Source: Spirabiliibacterium falconis
GTDB lineage: Bacteria; Pseudomonadota; Gammaproteobacteria; Enterobacterales; Pasteurellaceae
Assembly (NCBI RefSeq): GCF_014885015.1
Contig: NZ_JABMIJ010000005.1
Span: forward strand, 1-47,361
Direction: 5' to 3'
Length of the DNA stretch: 47,361 nt
Below are positions 38,391 through 47,361 of this stretch, piece by piece; the stretch's first letter is position 1, and each line of letters starts with the position of its first letter. Both the position numbers and the translations under genes were made by a program. The notes beneath the pieces were generated by a model that worked only from the letters and a program-made list of their open reading frames with translations, ran no database searches and was not told the DNA's origin.

Positions 38391-38618
38391 ATGAATATTT
38401 TTCTGATTACATTTGGCGTGTTTTTGTTCGTGATTCTAGCCATGTCGATTGGTTATATCATCAAGCAACGCAGTATTTCAGGCAGTTGTGGCGGCATTTC
38501 CAGCCTTGGGCTTGAAAAAGTGTGCGATTGCCCAGAGCCTTGTGATAAACGCAAAGCAAAAATGGCGAAAGAGCAAGCACGGTTAGAGAAAATCGCACAA
38601 CAAAAGCGTATTTTATAA
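38391..38618 (+). CDS. nqrM: Na+-NQR maturation protein NqrM
   Basis: NqrM (DUF539) is needed to assemble the membrane iron centre held by NqrD and NqrE. The 75-residue protein has one membrane helix (LITFGVFLFVILAMSIGYII) and four cysteines in SGSCGG and VCDCPEPCDKR, the expected iron-delivery motif, and ends in a basic helical tail. Its place after apbE is the usual one. Confidence 0.93.
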   Translation: MNIFLITFGVFLFVILAMSIGYIIKQRSISGSCGGISSLGLEKVCDCPEPCDKRKAKMAKEQARLEKIAQQKRIL

Positions 38619-38627
38619 GGAACGATC

Positions 38628-39779
38628 ATGATACGGTCAGCAACATTTGAAAAAATAAACACCTTAACATCAGATGAACGCATGGCAAATGGGCGAAAAA
38701 AAGTCGTTGTCGGTATGTCTGGGGGCGTGGACTCATCAGTTTCTGCTTACATTTTGCAAGCCCAAGGCTATCAGGTTGAAGGGTTGTTTATGAAAAACTG
38801 GGAAGAGGATGATGACAGTGAATATTGTTCAGCTGCAACCGATCTCGCCGATGCACAGGCTGTGTGTGATAGGCTTGGTATAACATTACATAAAATTAAT
38901 TTTGCCGCCGAGTACTGGGATAATGTGTTCGAGCATTTTTTAGCAGAATACCAAGCTGGTCGCACACCTAACCCTGATATTTTGTGTAATAAAGAAATCA
39001 AATTTAAAGCCTTTTTGGATTATGCGGCTGAAGATTTGGGAGCGGATTTTATCGCCACGGGGCATTATGTGCGCAGAGGTGAATATCATGGTCAAACCGC
39101 ACTTTTGCGTGGGATAGATACCAATAAAGATCAAAGCTATTTTCTTTACACGCTAAGCCATCAGCAAATTGCGCAAAGCCTTTTCCCCGTTGGTGAGTTA
39201 GAAAAGCCTGTAGTGCGTCAAATTGCCGATGAATTAGGGCTTGCTACTGCCAAGAAAAAAGATTCTACGGGTATTTGCTTTATTGGCGAACGCAAATTTA
39301 AAGATTTTCTTGCTCGTTTCTTACCAGCACAGCCAGGCAAAATCCGCACGGTGGATGGCGAGATTATTGGGCAACATGATGGCTTGATGTACCACACACT
39401 TGGGCAGCGTAAAGGATTAGGCATTGGCGGATTGAAAAATGCCAGTGAGGAAGCGTGGTATGTGGTGGACAAAGATATGGCGAATAACGAACTGATTGTG
39501 GCACAAGGGCATGATCACCCGCGTTTGTTTTCACAAGGCTTGATCGCTCAACAACTGCACTGGGTTTCACGTCAGGCGTTGCAAAACGAAATTGAATGCA
39601 CGGTGAAAACGCGCTATCGTCAGCACGATATTCCTTGTCGTATCATTCCGCAGGGCGAAGATTGCATTGAAGTTCGCTTTGATGAAAAGCAAAGTGCGGT
39701 CACGCCGGGGCAATCGGCTGTTTTTTATCAAGGTGAGATTTGCTTAGGTGGCGGCATTATTGAACAACGGATAGCATAA
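38628..39779 (+). CDS. mnmA: tRNA-specific 2-thiouridylase
   Basis: MnmA makes the 2-thio group of wobble uridine-34 in tRNA-Lys, -Glu and -Gln. The 383-residue protein has the PP-loop GMSGGVDSS, then [11 protein letters not shown] and the catalytic cysteine regions [13 protein letters not shown] and [14 protein letters not shown]-terminal beta-barrel follows. ATG at 38628 follows ATAAGGA; a second ATG 18 codons later (MANGRKK) is possible, but an N-terminal extension is known in Haemophilus MnmA. It starts nine bases after nqrM with no terminator, so it may be read from the nqr transcript. Confidence 0.94.
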   Translation: MIRSATFEKINTLTSDERMANGRKKVVVGMSGGVDSSVSAYILQAQGYQVEGLFMKNWEEDDDSEYCSAATDLADAQAVCDRLGITLHKINFAAEYWDNVFEHFLAEYQAGRTPNPDILCNKEIKFKAFLDYAAEDLGADFIATGHYVRRGEYHGQTALLRGIDTNKDQSYFLYTLSHQQIAQSLFPVGELEKPVVRQIADELGLATAKKKDSTGICFIGERKFKDFLARFLPAQPGKIRTVDGEIIGQHDGLMYHTLGQRKGLGIGGLKNASEEAWYVVDKDMANNELIVAQGHDHPRLFSQGLIAQQLHWVSRQALQNEIECTVKTRYRQHDIPCRIIPQGEDCIEVRFDEKQSAVTPGQSAVFYQGEICLGGGIIEQRIA

Positions 39780-40207
39780 TGACATGTCAATTACGCGTCA
39801 TGACAATCCATGATTATGAGGGCGTAACCGCACTTTGGGCAGCCACAGAGGGGATGGGAATGAGTGAGCCAGATGATAGCATTGAGGGTATTGCGCGTTT
39901 TTTATCGCATAATCCTGATCTGAATTTTGTGGCACTCGACCAAGACAAGATTATTGGCGTAGTCATGTGCGGTTTTGACGGCAGACGTGCGACGCTATAC
40001 CATATGGCCGTTGCAGCGGATTACCAGCGTCAAGGAATTGGTCAGGCGTTGCTCTCTCGCCTAGAGCAAACATTACGCACGAAAAAAGTGACGATGGCAC
40101 GACTGTTAGTCTTTGCTAACAATCAGATTGGCAACCAGTTTTGGCAAAAGTGCGGTTGGTATCATTGGCGTGAGCTGAATTATTATGTGAAAAACCTACT
40201 CGATTAA
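39779..40207 (+). CDS. GNAT family N-acetyltransferase
   Basis: This 142-residue protein has the GNAT fold: an N-terminal RVMTIHDYEGVTALW segment, VALDQDKIIGVVMCGFDG in the central strands, the acetyl-CoA pyrophosphate loop DYQRQGIGQALL (motif A), and FANNQIGNQFWQKCGW at the C-terminus. It resembles E. coli YpeA in general layout. The substrate is not known. The start overlaps the mnmA stop by one base (TAATG), implying coupled translation. Confidence 0.87.
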   Translation: MTCQLRVMTIHDYEGVTALWAATEGMGMSEPDDSIEGIARFLSHNPDLNFVALDQDKIIGVVMCGFDGRRATLYHMAVAADYQRQGIGQALLSRLEQTLRTKKVTMARLLVFANNQIGNQFWQKCGWYHWRELNYYVKNLLD

Positions 40208-40219
40208 GCAGGCGACTTT

Positions 40220-40237
40220 ATCAAATCCAGATTTGAT
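40220..40237. promoter_or_regulatory. Perfect dyad in the hflD promoter
   Basis: ATCAAATC and GATTTGAT are perfect 8-base inverted arms separated by CA. TATATT (40240-40245), a likely -10, follows after two bases, and the dyad occupies the -35/-10 spacer region. This is the position of a repressor operator. No T-run follows, so it is not a terminator. Confidence 0.45.
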
Positions 40238-40278
40238 GTTATATTGCACAAAACGAACATAAGGATCACTTTTTCGCT

Positions 40279-40908
40279 ATGGCGAATCCATATTACGACT
40301 TAACAATTGCACTGGCTGGCGTGTGTCAAAGCGCGAAATTAGTGCATCAATTTTCCCATCAAGGTGTTGCAAATGATAGCGCAATGTATGCGAGCCTTAA
40401 CAGTTTGCTCACTATTGCACCTGAAAATACACTGGATGTTTACGCAGGCGATCTGCGCAATCTCCGTTTAGGGTTGCATACGTTGCTTGAACAGTTTGGC
40501 GGTAATCAAGGACAGTTTGATGCCGAAATTGGACGCTACTGGATGAGCTTGCTCGTGCTAGAAAATAAATTGAATAAAAATGCACAGGCAAAAGCGGAAC
40601 TTGGCGAACGCATCGCACATTTAGTGCGTCAAAGTCAGCATGTCGATTTGCTTGATGATCAATTTTTGGCGAGCGTGGCGAGCGTCTATGTTGACATTAT
40701 CAGCCCATTAGGGGCGAAAATTCACGTAAAGGGTTCTCCGCTCTATCTGCAACAAATTACCATGCATCATCGCATTCGTAGTGCTTTATTATGCGGTATT
40801 CGTTCAGCGGTATTGTGGCGACAATGTGGCGGATCGCGGCTGAAACTCTTTTTTGCACGCAAATCATATTATCAAATGGCACAACAACTTATCTCTTCTC
40901 TTGAATAA
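40279..40908 (+). CDS. hflD: High frequency lysogenization protein HflD homologue
   Basis: In E. coli HflD is a peripheral inner-membrane protein that interacts with lambda CII; its cellular role is unclear. The 209-residue product begins NPYYDLTIALAGVCQSAKLVHQFSHQG and contains LRNLRLGLHTLLEQFGG and GPLYLQ-type motif KGSPLYLQQ, all as in E. coli HflD (about 213). The family is largely helical. It is nine bases upstream of purB, the same linkage as in E. coli, and probably one operon with it. Confidence 0.92.
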   Translation: MANPYYDLTIALAGVCQSAKLVHQFSHQGVANDSAMYASLNSLLTIAPENTLDVYAGDLRNLRLGLHTLLEQFGGNQGQFDAEIGRYWMSLLVLENKLNKNAQAKAELGERIAHLVRQSQHVDLLDDQFLASVASVYVDIISPLGAKIHVKGSPLYLQQITMHHRIRSALLCGIRSAVLWRQCGGSRLKLFFARKSYYQMAQQLISSLE

Positions 40909-42294
<1,386 letters not shown>

Positions 42295-42307
42295 AGTGCG
42301 GTCTGGC

Positions 42308-42336
42308 TCGACAAATTTAACCAATTGGGGCATAAT
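42308..42336 (+). promoter_or_regulatory. Candidate ppa promoter
   Basis: TCGACA (42308-42313) and CATAAT (42331-42336) each match five of six consensus bases and are 17 bases apart. GGGGC and GCCCC flank the -10 as a short inverted repeat. The ppa ATG is at 42370. Confidence 0.55.
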
Positions 42337-42369
42337 CGCCCCATAAAACAAACAGAAAAGGAAAACATT

Positions 42370-42900
42370 ATGGGCTTAGAAAATGTTCCAGCAGGTAAAG
42401 AATTGCCTGATGATATTTATGTGGTAATTGAAATTCCAGCTAACGCAGATCCAATCAAATACGAAGTGGACAAAGCAACGGGGGCAATTTTTGTTGACCG
42501 TTTTATGGGAACCGCCATGTTCTATCCAGCCAACTACGGCTACATCAACAACACCCTGTCGCTTGACGGCGATCCTGTGGATGTGTTAGTGCCAACCCCG
42601 TATCCGCTGCTACCTGGCTCTGTTATTCGTTGTCGCCCAGTGGGTGTGTTAAAAATGACCGATGAAAGCGGTGAAGATGCGAAACTCATCGCCGTACCAC
42701 ACACCAAATTAAGCAAAGAATATGATCACATCAAAGACATCAATGATGTGCCAGAGCTACTGAAAGGACAAATCCAACACTTTTTCGAAAATTACAAAGC
42801 GTTGGAAAAAGGCAAATGGGTCAAAGTGGAAGGCTGGGAAGGCGTGGACGCTGCCCGCGAAGAAATCCGCACCTCATTTGAACGTGCTGCAAAAAAATAG
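42370..42900 (+). CDS. ppa: Inorganic pyrophosphatase
   Basis: Ppa hydrolyses pyrophosphate, pulling biosynthetic reactions forward. The 176-residue protein begins [23 protein letters not shown]. It has the active-site signature DGDPVDVLV, the [17 protein letters not shown] segment, and [13 protein letters not shown], all as in E. coli Ppa (176). The ATG at 42370 has AAAAGGA upstream. It ends before an uptake-signal terminator. Confidence 0.97.
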   Translation: MGLENVPAGKELPDDIYVVIEIPANADPIKYEVDKATGAIFVDRFMGTAMFYPANYGYINNTLSLDGDPVDVLVPTPYPLLPGSVIRCRPVGVLKMTDESGEDAKLIAVPHTKLSKEYDHIKDINDVPELLKGQIQHFFENYKALEKGKWVKVEGWEGVDAAREEIRTSFERAAKK

Positions 42901-42928
42901 CATTCCAAGTTAAAGTTAAGTAAAATAG

Positions 42929-42960
42929 ACCGCACTTTGCACATAAAGTGCGGTTTTTTT
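42929..42960 (+). terminator. Uptake-signal hairpin terminator after ppa
   Basis: ACCGCACTTT (42929-42938) and AAAGTGCGGT (42945-42954) pair around GCACAT, followed by six to seven T residues. Confidence 0.85.
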
Positions 42961-42978
42961 ATGCGTTTAGGGGGAGAA

Positions 42979-43749
42979 ATGAGAAAACAGTTTTGGCTAA
43001 CAGCCTTATTGGCGATGGGAATCGTGAGCGGTTGTGCCGATACACGCAGTGTAAATCAAGAGGCAGCCAATAGCTACACCCAAGCAGTGCAACAAATGCG
43101 TACCCAAGGGATGGTTGATACCAGCTCAACCACAGCGAAGCGCATTCATCGTGTATTTGCTCGCCTTAAGCCGATTGCCCAACAAGAAAACCAAACAGGC
43201 GTGCCGTTTGATTGGGAAATTACCGTAATGAAAAACAAAGAACTCAATGCGTGGGCGATGCCAGGCGGCAAAATGATGTTCTATACAGGGCTGGTGGATC
43301 GCCTGCAACTCAATGACAACGAAATTGCAACCGTGATGGGGCACGAAATGGCACACGCCTTGAAAGAACACGGCAAACAGAGTGTCAATTTCACAATGGC
43401 AACGGGCATTCTCGCTGAAATCAGCTCTGTTGCGGTGGCAGCGGTAACGGGCGTGGATTTTCGCCCAGTGATTGGATTAACCCAAGAATATGGGCTTAAC
43501 AAACCGTTTTCCCGCAGTAATGAAACCGAAGCCGATGAAGTGGGATTAATGCTAATGGCAAAAGCGGGCTACAACCCAGAAGCCGCACCGCACTTATGGG
43601 AAAAAATGAGCCAAGCCACAGGTAGCTCAGGCAACACCATTGAAAGCATTCTTTCAACCCACCCCACCAACGCCGATCGTCAAGCGAATTTAAAACGCTT
43701 ACTGCCACAAGCCATGGCGCTTTACCAGCAAGCCAATAAAGCAAATTAA
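42979..43749 (+). CDS. M48 family metallopeptidase lipoprotein (LoiP/YggG-like)
   Basis: This is a periplasmic-side zinc protease of family M48. The 256-residue protein has a lipobox (VSGC, Cys19), the zinc-binding HEMAH motif (His122, Glu123, His126), and the third-ligand region NETEADEVGLMLMAKAGYNPEA. The NAWAMPGGKMMFYTGLV segment and STHPTNADRQANL are also typical. E. coli LoiP (YggG) is the likely relative. The ATG at 42979 follows GGGGGAG; the longer in-frame form starts inside the upstream terminator and was rejected. It is flanked on both sides by uptake-signal terminators, so it is a single-gene unit. Confidence 0.9.
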   Translation: MRKQFWLTALLAMGIVSGCADTRSVNQEAANSYTQAVQQMRTQGMVDTSSTTAKRIHRVFARLKPIAQQENQTGVPFDWEITVMKNKELNAWAMPGGKMMFYTGLVDRLQLNDNEIATVMGHEMAHALKEHGKQSVNFTMATGILAEISSVAVAAVTGVDFRPVIGLTQEYGLNKPFSRSNETEADEVGLMLMAKAGYNPEAAPHLWEKMSQATGSSGNTIESILSTHPTNADRQANLKRLLPQAMALYQQANKAN

Positions 43750-43756
43750 TTTTTAT

Positions 43757-43791
43757 AACCGCACTTTATCGACACAAAGTGCGGTTTTTTT
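43757..43791 (+). terminator. Uptake-signal hairpin terminator after the M48 peptidase
   Basis: AACCGCACTTT (43757-43767) and AAAGTGCGGTT (43776-43786) are perfect arms around ATCGACAC, followed by a T-run. Confidence 0.85.
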
Positions 43792-43874
43792 ATCTTCTGT
43801 AACCGTGCCTTAACATTCCTTGAAAAATGAATAAAAATCCAACAAGAGATCAAAAATAAAATGTGATCTTGTTC

Positions 43875-43884
43875 AAAAAAAAAA
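43875..43884 (+). repeat. Ten-base A tract upstream of the adhesin gene
   Basis: An uninterrupted A10 tract lies upstream of the possible -35 TTAAAC (43895-43900) and -10 TACTAT (43920-43925) of the adhesin. The adhesin ATG is at 43961 with AAGGA upstream. An imperfect dyad (AACAAGAGATCA and TGATCTTGTT, about 43840-43872) lies just before the tract. The promoter assignment is weak because the spacer would be 19 bases. Confidence 0.4.
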
Positions 43885-43960
43885 CAAAATCAAGTTAAAC
43901 TTTGTTCATCAGTCAGCCATACTATTATTGATGATTGTAAATAAACCTAAGGAATTGACA

Positions 43961-46900
43961 ATGAACAAGATTTTTAAAGTGATTTTTAACCGTCATTTAA
44001 ACCAAATGGTGGTCACCTCTGAACTTGCTCGTGGCGTAACCCGTGCAAAAAGCGAAAAAGTGCAAAGTGCGGTCAAAGCAACGCTTACTCTCGTCGCTGC
44101 CCTTGTCCTCGGGGTAGTTTCGGTGAGTGCTGAGGCTGTGGTACAAGATACATCGACGGGGAAAAATATTGCCTTATCAGGACCTGATGGAACAGCTGCG
44201 AAAATTGGAGAAGCGTTCGGGGCGGCGGTAGCAATCGGTGATAATGCGAATGCGCAAACGGATGGGTCTATTGCGTTAGGCAATAATGCTAAAGCGGGCT
44301 TAGCGAGTTTTGCGCCAGCTAATTTTGCAGAAATTGAAAATCCCAAAACGAAAGCGAAATTTACCAGTGAAGATGAATTTTTGCAATATATCGAAAAAGC
44401 CCCAGCTCATGATCCTTTAAAACGCCAATATCAAGCACATAAGAATAATATTGCAATGGGCGTTGGTGCAGAGGCCGCGGGTAGCCGAATCATTTCCATT
44501 GGTGAGGATGCAGGCAAGGGCGTTAGCGATAATTGGAATTTACAAAATGTGAATGTTGGCACGAGCGCAGGCGCAGGCAATAAACAGGATTACAGTGTTA
44601 GCATTGGATTTCAAGCGGGATTTCTTGAAAAAGAGGAAACGAAAAAACTCCAAAGCGAAAATACACATATTTTACCCAATGTGAATATTGGGAAAGGGGC
44701 TGGTAAAGAAACAGTTGCCTATGGAAACGTGAGCTTGGGCAATAGTGCAGGTTCTTATATTAAAGATCCACTCAATGGTGAAAATGTCTTCTTAGGGGAA
44801 AGTGCGGGAGCGAGAAGTAAAACACGTGCAGTGAAACAAGAAGGGAAAAATTGGCTAGATGAAAATGGTGGGTTTGCAAACCCTGGTGGTCCTCAGATTG
44901 CAGGAAATAATGTTGGAATCGGTACGCATGCCTTTATGGAGGGTAAAGGAGATGGTAACACGGCCATTGGACGTTATGCGATGCAAATGGCTAATGGTGG
45001 CAGTAATACAGCGGTGGGTGAAAACGCACTTCTTATTGTGCAAGGCAGTGGTAATACAGCCGTAGGGGCTTTAGCTGGTGATTGGACGAAGTCATCAAAA
45101 GCGACCAGTATTGGCTTTGCTGCACATGCTTATGGCGATAGCTCAATTGCTATGGGGAATAATGCGTTTGCAGGTAGTAATGAAGAAAATGAGCCGCATA
45201 CGATTTTAAATGATATTTCTATTGGTTCTCACGCACGGGCGAATGGCGGAGCCAGTACGGCTATTGGTAAACGTGCTCAAGCCAGTTCAGAATCAGCAAT
45301 GGCAATGGGGGCAAATGCCCAAGCAACGGCAGTGGGTTCGATTGCGATCGGCGGTGCAACAGGTATGAATACATCATTAGTGCCAAATGACGCAACAGGT
45401 AATGGATTAGGAGATACACAAGATGGTGATATTCCTGAAGTAACTAAACAGCCAATAGCCGAAGGTGCATATAGCATTGCTATGGGCACCGCCGCACATG
45501 CGATAGGGCCAAATGATGTAGTGATTGGTAAAGAAGCTAAAACAGTCGTTGCTACCACAAATGGCAAAGGCACTAAGGGCAATGCTACGGCGGTTGGGTA
45601 TCAGGCGACAGCCTCTGGATACCATTCTGTATCTGTTGGTGTGAGTGCTGGCGTTGGAACGACAGGCTATTTTAACTTTGCCTTCGGCAGTGAGGCAGGG
45701 CAAAACTTAGCGGGTGAAGAAAATATTTCTATTGGTCGTTGGGCTGGTAAAGGCGCAGAAGGGAATGCCAATATTAACATTGGCTTATCCACAGGCGAAG
45801 GATTAAAGGTTGGACCTAAGGCGGGCTCTACTCCTGGTCATAACATTAATATTGGTGATAACGCAGGTAAGGCGTTAACGGGTAGCCGAAATGTTTATGT
45901 GGGTGAAAACACTGGACGTGGAACAACAGGTACACATAATGTTGGTTTAAGTGTCGATGCTGTGCGTGGTGTGAAAGGCGATTATAATGTAGGCATTGGT
46001 GAGCGAGCTGGATTCTACGGTGATGGCAGCAACAACGTGGCATTAGGCTGGTATGCTAATAATGCTTGGAATCTGACAGAAGATGGTGTGCAAATTAAGC
46101 TTCGTAATGCAGCAAATAATGTCGTTGCAGTAGGGAATAAGAGTTTGGCAAATAAAGATTCCGCAGTAGCGATTGGCGATGAAAGTCGAGCTTATGGCTT
46201 GCAGTCTATTGCTATTGGTAAAAATGCTCACGCCTATGGCGAAAATTCTGTATCAGTCGGTGTCGGAAATTATGTTCATGGCGACAACGCAGGTGCATTT
46301 GGTGATCCGAATAAGGTTTATGCTAAAAATTCTTATGCGTTAGGTAACGACAATACTATCGGCAAAGAAGCTGAGAAAAATGCTGACGCAGTGGGTATGC
46401 ACGCCTTAGGTAATAATATTGCTGCGAATGTTGATAACTCGGTCTATCTGGGCAATAAATCTCGTGCCACAGCGGGAAGTGCGGTCGGCACTAAAGTGAA
46501 AGACAGCGATGGTGCAGATGGTACAACAACCACCGCAGGTGATACAGGAACTGTGGCCAGTGCGACAATCGGTAAAGGGCAAAGTGCGGTTACGTATGAC
46601 GGTTTTGCTGGTAGTACGGCAAAAGGTGTGGTTACCGTTGGAGCAGCAGGTGCGGAACGTCGTATTCAAAATGTAGCGGCAGGTGAAATATCGACTACGT
46701 CAACGGATGCTATCAATGGTAGTCAACTTTATGCAGTGGCAAAATTTGCCGCAGATAATGTGATGCACTATTTTTCAGTGAATAGCACAGGCGGCGGAAA
46801 TTATGATAATAAAGGTGCAACAGGTAAGAATGCTGTAGCAATCGGTCAAAATGTTCAAGCTACGGCTAGCCGAGCACTAGGCGTGGGCAATGGCGTTACT

Positions 46901-47347
46901 GCTGACGGTGAAGATGCAACAGTTCTTGGTAATGCGGGAGCTAATGCTAAAGGTAAAAAATCAATAGCAATTGGTTCAGCAGCCAGAGCATTAGAAGAAA
47001 ATGCAGTTGCTTTGGGTAGCGGTGCGAGAGCGACTAAAAAGCATACGGTTGTTATTGGCAATGGTGTGTCTTATGCAGAAAACGGCATCGCCATCGGTAA
47101 AGGCGCATACATTGAAGATATGGGTAATAGCAAAGAAGGAATTGCTATTGGTACGAATGCGAAAGCATTGGATGGGACACCTCGTCGAAGTATTCCAGGG
47201 GGAGTGTCAGGTATCGCTATCGGTAAGGATACATATGCTCATCAAAGTACCGTCGATATTGGGATGAAATCAGTTAGAAATGAAGAAAAAGGCGCAAACC
47301 GCAGAGGTGTAACCTCCATAGGTGCGGATTCTTACGCAGCATGTTAA
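43961..47347 (+). CDS. Trimeric autotransporter adhesin, truncated (no membrane anchor)
   Basis: The 1128-residue product begins with an extended signal peptide region (MNKIFKVIFNRHLNQMVVTSELARG) and a hydrophobic core ending VSVSAEA. A long YadA-like head follows, with many xSIAIGxxA-type repeats from about residue 95. It includes GNTAVG-type repeats near residues 330-370. A neck is at about 898 (ERRIQNVAAG, TSTDAINGSQLYAV) and a second head follows to the end. Adhesins of this type attach to host surfaces as trimers through a C-terminal YadA beta-barrel. That anchor and any stalk are missing: a TAA at 47345-47347 ends the frame inside a head repeat. A frameshift near 47330-47345 is likely. 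SD AAGGA supports the start. Confidence 0.85.
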   Translation: MNKIFKVIFNRHLNQMVVTSELARGVTRAKSEKVQSAVKATLTLVAALVLGVVSVSAEAVVQDTSTGKNIALSGPDGTAAKIGEAFGAAVAIGDNANAQTDGSIALGNNAKAGLASFAPANFAEIENPKTKAKFTSEDEFLQYIEKAPAHDPLKRQYQAHKNNIAMGVGAEAAGSRIISIGEDAGKGVSDNWNLQNVNVGTSAGAGNKQDYSVSIGFQAGFLEKEETKKLQSENTHILPNVNIGKGAGKETVAYGNVSLGNSAGSYIKDPLNGENVFLGESAGARSKTRAVKQEGKNWLDENGGFANPGGPQIAGNNVGIGTHAFMEGKGDGNTAIGRYAMQMANGGSNTAVGENALLIVQGSGNTAVGALAGDWTKSSKATSIGFAAHAYGDSSIAMGNNAFAGSNEENEPHTILNDISIGSHARANGGASTAIGKRAQASSESAMAMGANAQATAVGSIAIGGATGMNTSLVPNDATGNGLGDTQDGDIPEVTKQPIAEGAYSIAMGTAAHAIGPNDVVIGKEAKTVVATTNGKGTKGNATAVGYQATASGYHSVSVGVSAGVGTTGYFNFAFGSEAGQNLAGEENISIGRWAGKGAEGNANINIGLSTGEGLKVGPKAGSTPGHNINIGDNAGKALTGSRNVYVGENTGRGTTGTHNVGLSVDAVRGVKGDYNVGIGERAGFYGDGSNNVALGWYANNAWNLTEDGVQIKLRNAANNVVAVGNKSLANKDSAVAIGDESRAYGLQSIAIGKNAHAYGENSVSVGVGNYVHGDNAGAFGDPNKVYAKNSYALGNDNTIGKEAEKNADAVGMHALGNNIAANVDNSVYLGNKSRATAGSAVGTKVKDSDGADGTTTTAGDTGTVASATIGKGQSAVTYDGFAGSTAKGVVTVGAAGAERRIQNVAAGEISTTSTDAINGSQLYAVAKFAADNVMHYFSVNSTGGGNYDNKGATGKNAVAIGQNVQATASRALGVGNGVTADGEDATVLGNAGANAKGKKSIAIGSAARALEENAVALGSGARATKKHTVVIGNGVSYAENGIAIGKGAYIEDMGNSKEGIAIGTNAKALDGTPRRSIPGGVSGIAIGKDTYAHQSTVDIGMKSVRNEEKGANRRGVTSIGADSYAAC

Positions 47348-47361
47348 TGATCATGCAAAAA

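Noticed and set aside
40220..40237. Terminator after the GNAT gene
   Set aside because: The dyad is not followed by a T-run and overlaps a likely promoter.
44200..47340. CRISPR or other tandem DNA repeat array
   Set aside because: The periodicity is at protein level (head repeats of about 14-16 residues) with diverged DNA; there are no identical direct repeats with spacers.

Overview
The window is chromosomal DNA from a member of the Pasteurellaceae that uses the Haemophilus influenzae-type DNA uptake signal. The 9-base core AAGTGCGGT, or its complement ACCGCACTT, occurs about 65-70 times by eye across 47 kb, where chance predicts fewer than one. Gene content and order (yhdT-panF-prmA, dusB-fis, mutY-yggX-mltC, nqrABCDEF-apbE-nqrM-mnmA, hflD-purB) fit this family. 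A complete cyoABCDE operon, which H. influenzae Rd lacks as far as I know, argues against H. influenzae itself. I do not name a genus. The odd length, a left edge inside an uptake-signal pair and a right edge inside a repetitive adhesin gene suggest an assembled contig rather than a window cut from a closed genome.

Layout. 0.1-2.7 kb: yhdT, panF and prmA (pantothenate uptake, L11 methylation). 3.0-4.3 kb: dusB-fis. 4.5-5.4 kb: a voltage-gated-type potassium channel. 5.4-13.0 kb, minus strand: one tightly overlapping operon ccmABCDE-ccmF-dsbE-ccmH-ccmI-mog-glnB. 13.3-15.0 kb, minus: folA and a split ThrE-type exporter (yjjP/yjjB). 15.1-17.5 kb: proBA. 17.8-22.6 kb: cyoABCDE, cytochrome bo3 quinol oxidase with its haem O synthase. 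22.6-26.8 kb, minus: a two-domain molbindin, then a molybdenum S-/N-oxide reductase with its pentahaem cytochrome. 27.2-29.7 kb: mutY, yggX, mltC. 29.8-30.0 kb: tRNA-Phe and tRNA-Asn. 30.1-31.1 kb: a YajG-type lipoprotein and bolA, divergent. 31.5-39.8 kb: the Na+-translocating NADH:quinone reductase operon with its flavin transferase ApbE and maturation factor NqrM, then mnmA. 39.8-43.7 kb: a GNAT acetyltransferase, hflD, purB, ppa and an M48 metallopeptidase. 44.0-47.3 kb: a large trimeric autotransporter adhesin that stops without its membrane anchor 14 bases before the window ends.

How the parts fit. Much of the window serves respiration. Nqr feeds the quinone pool. Cyo consumes quinol with oxygen. 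The TorY/TorZ-type pair (MtsY/MtsZ in H. influenzae) passes quinol electrons to S- or N-oxides. The Ccm system attaches haem to cytochromes such as that pentahaem protein. Mog helps make the molybdenum cofactor of the reductase, and the molbindin may buffer molybdate. A perfect 14-base FNR box lies upstream of the reductase operon, and an operator-like dyad covers the -35 region of the cyo promoter, consistent with opposite oxygen control of the two terminal branches.

Most of the window is well-described housekeeping sequence. I found no CRISPR array, insertion sequence, prophage or defence island. The less ordinary items are the truncated adhesin and its upstream A-tract, the long structured nqr leader with a 14-codon open frame, the hflD and cyo dyads, cyo itself in this family, and uptake signals serving as terminator stems.
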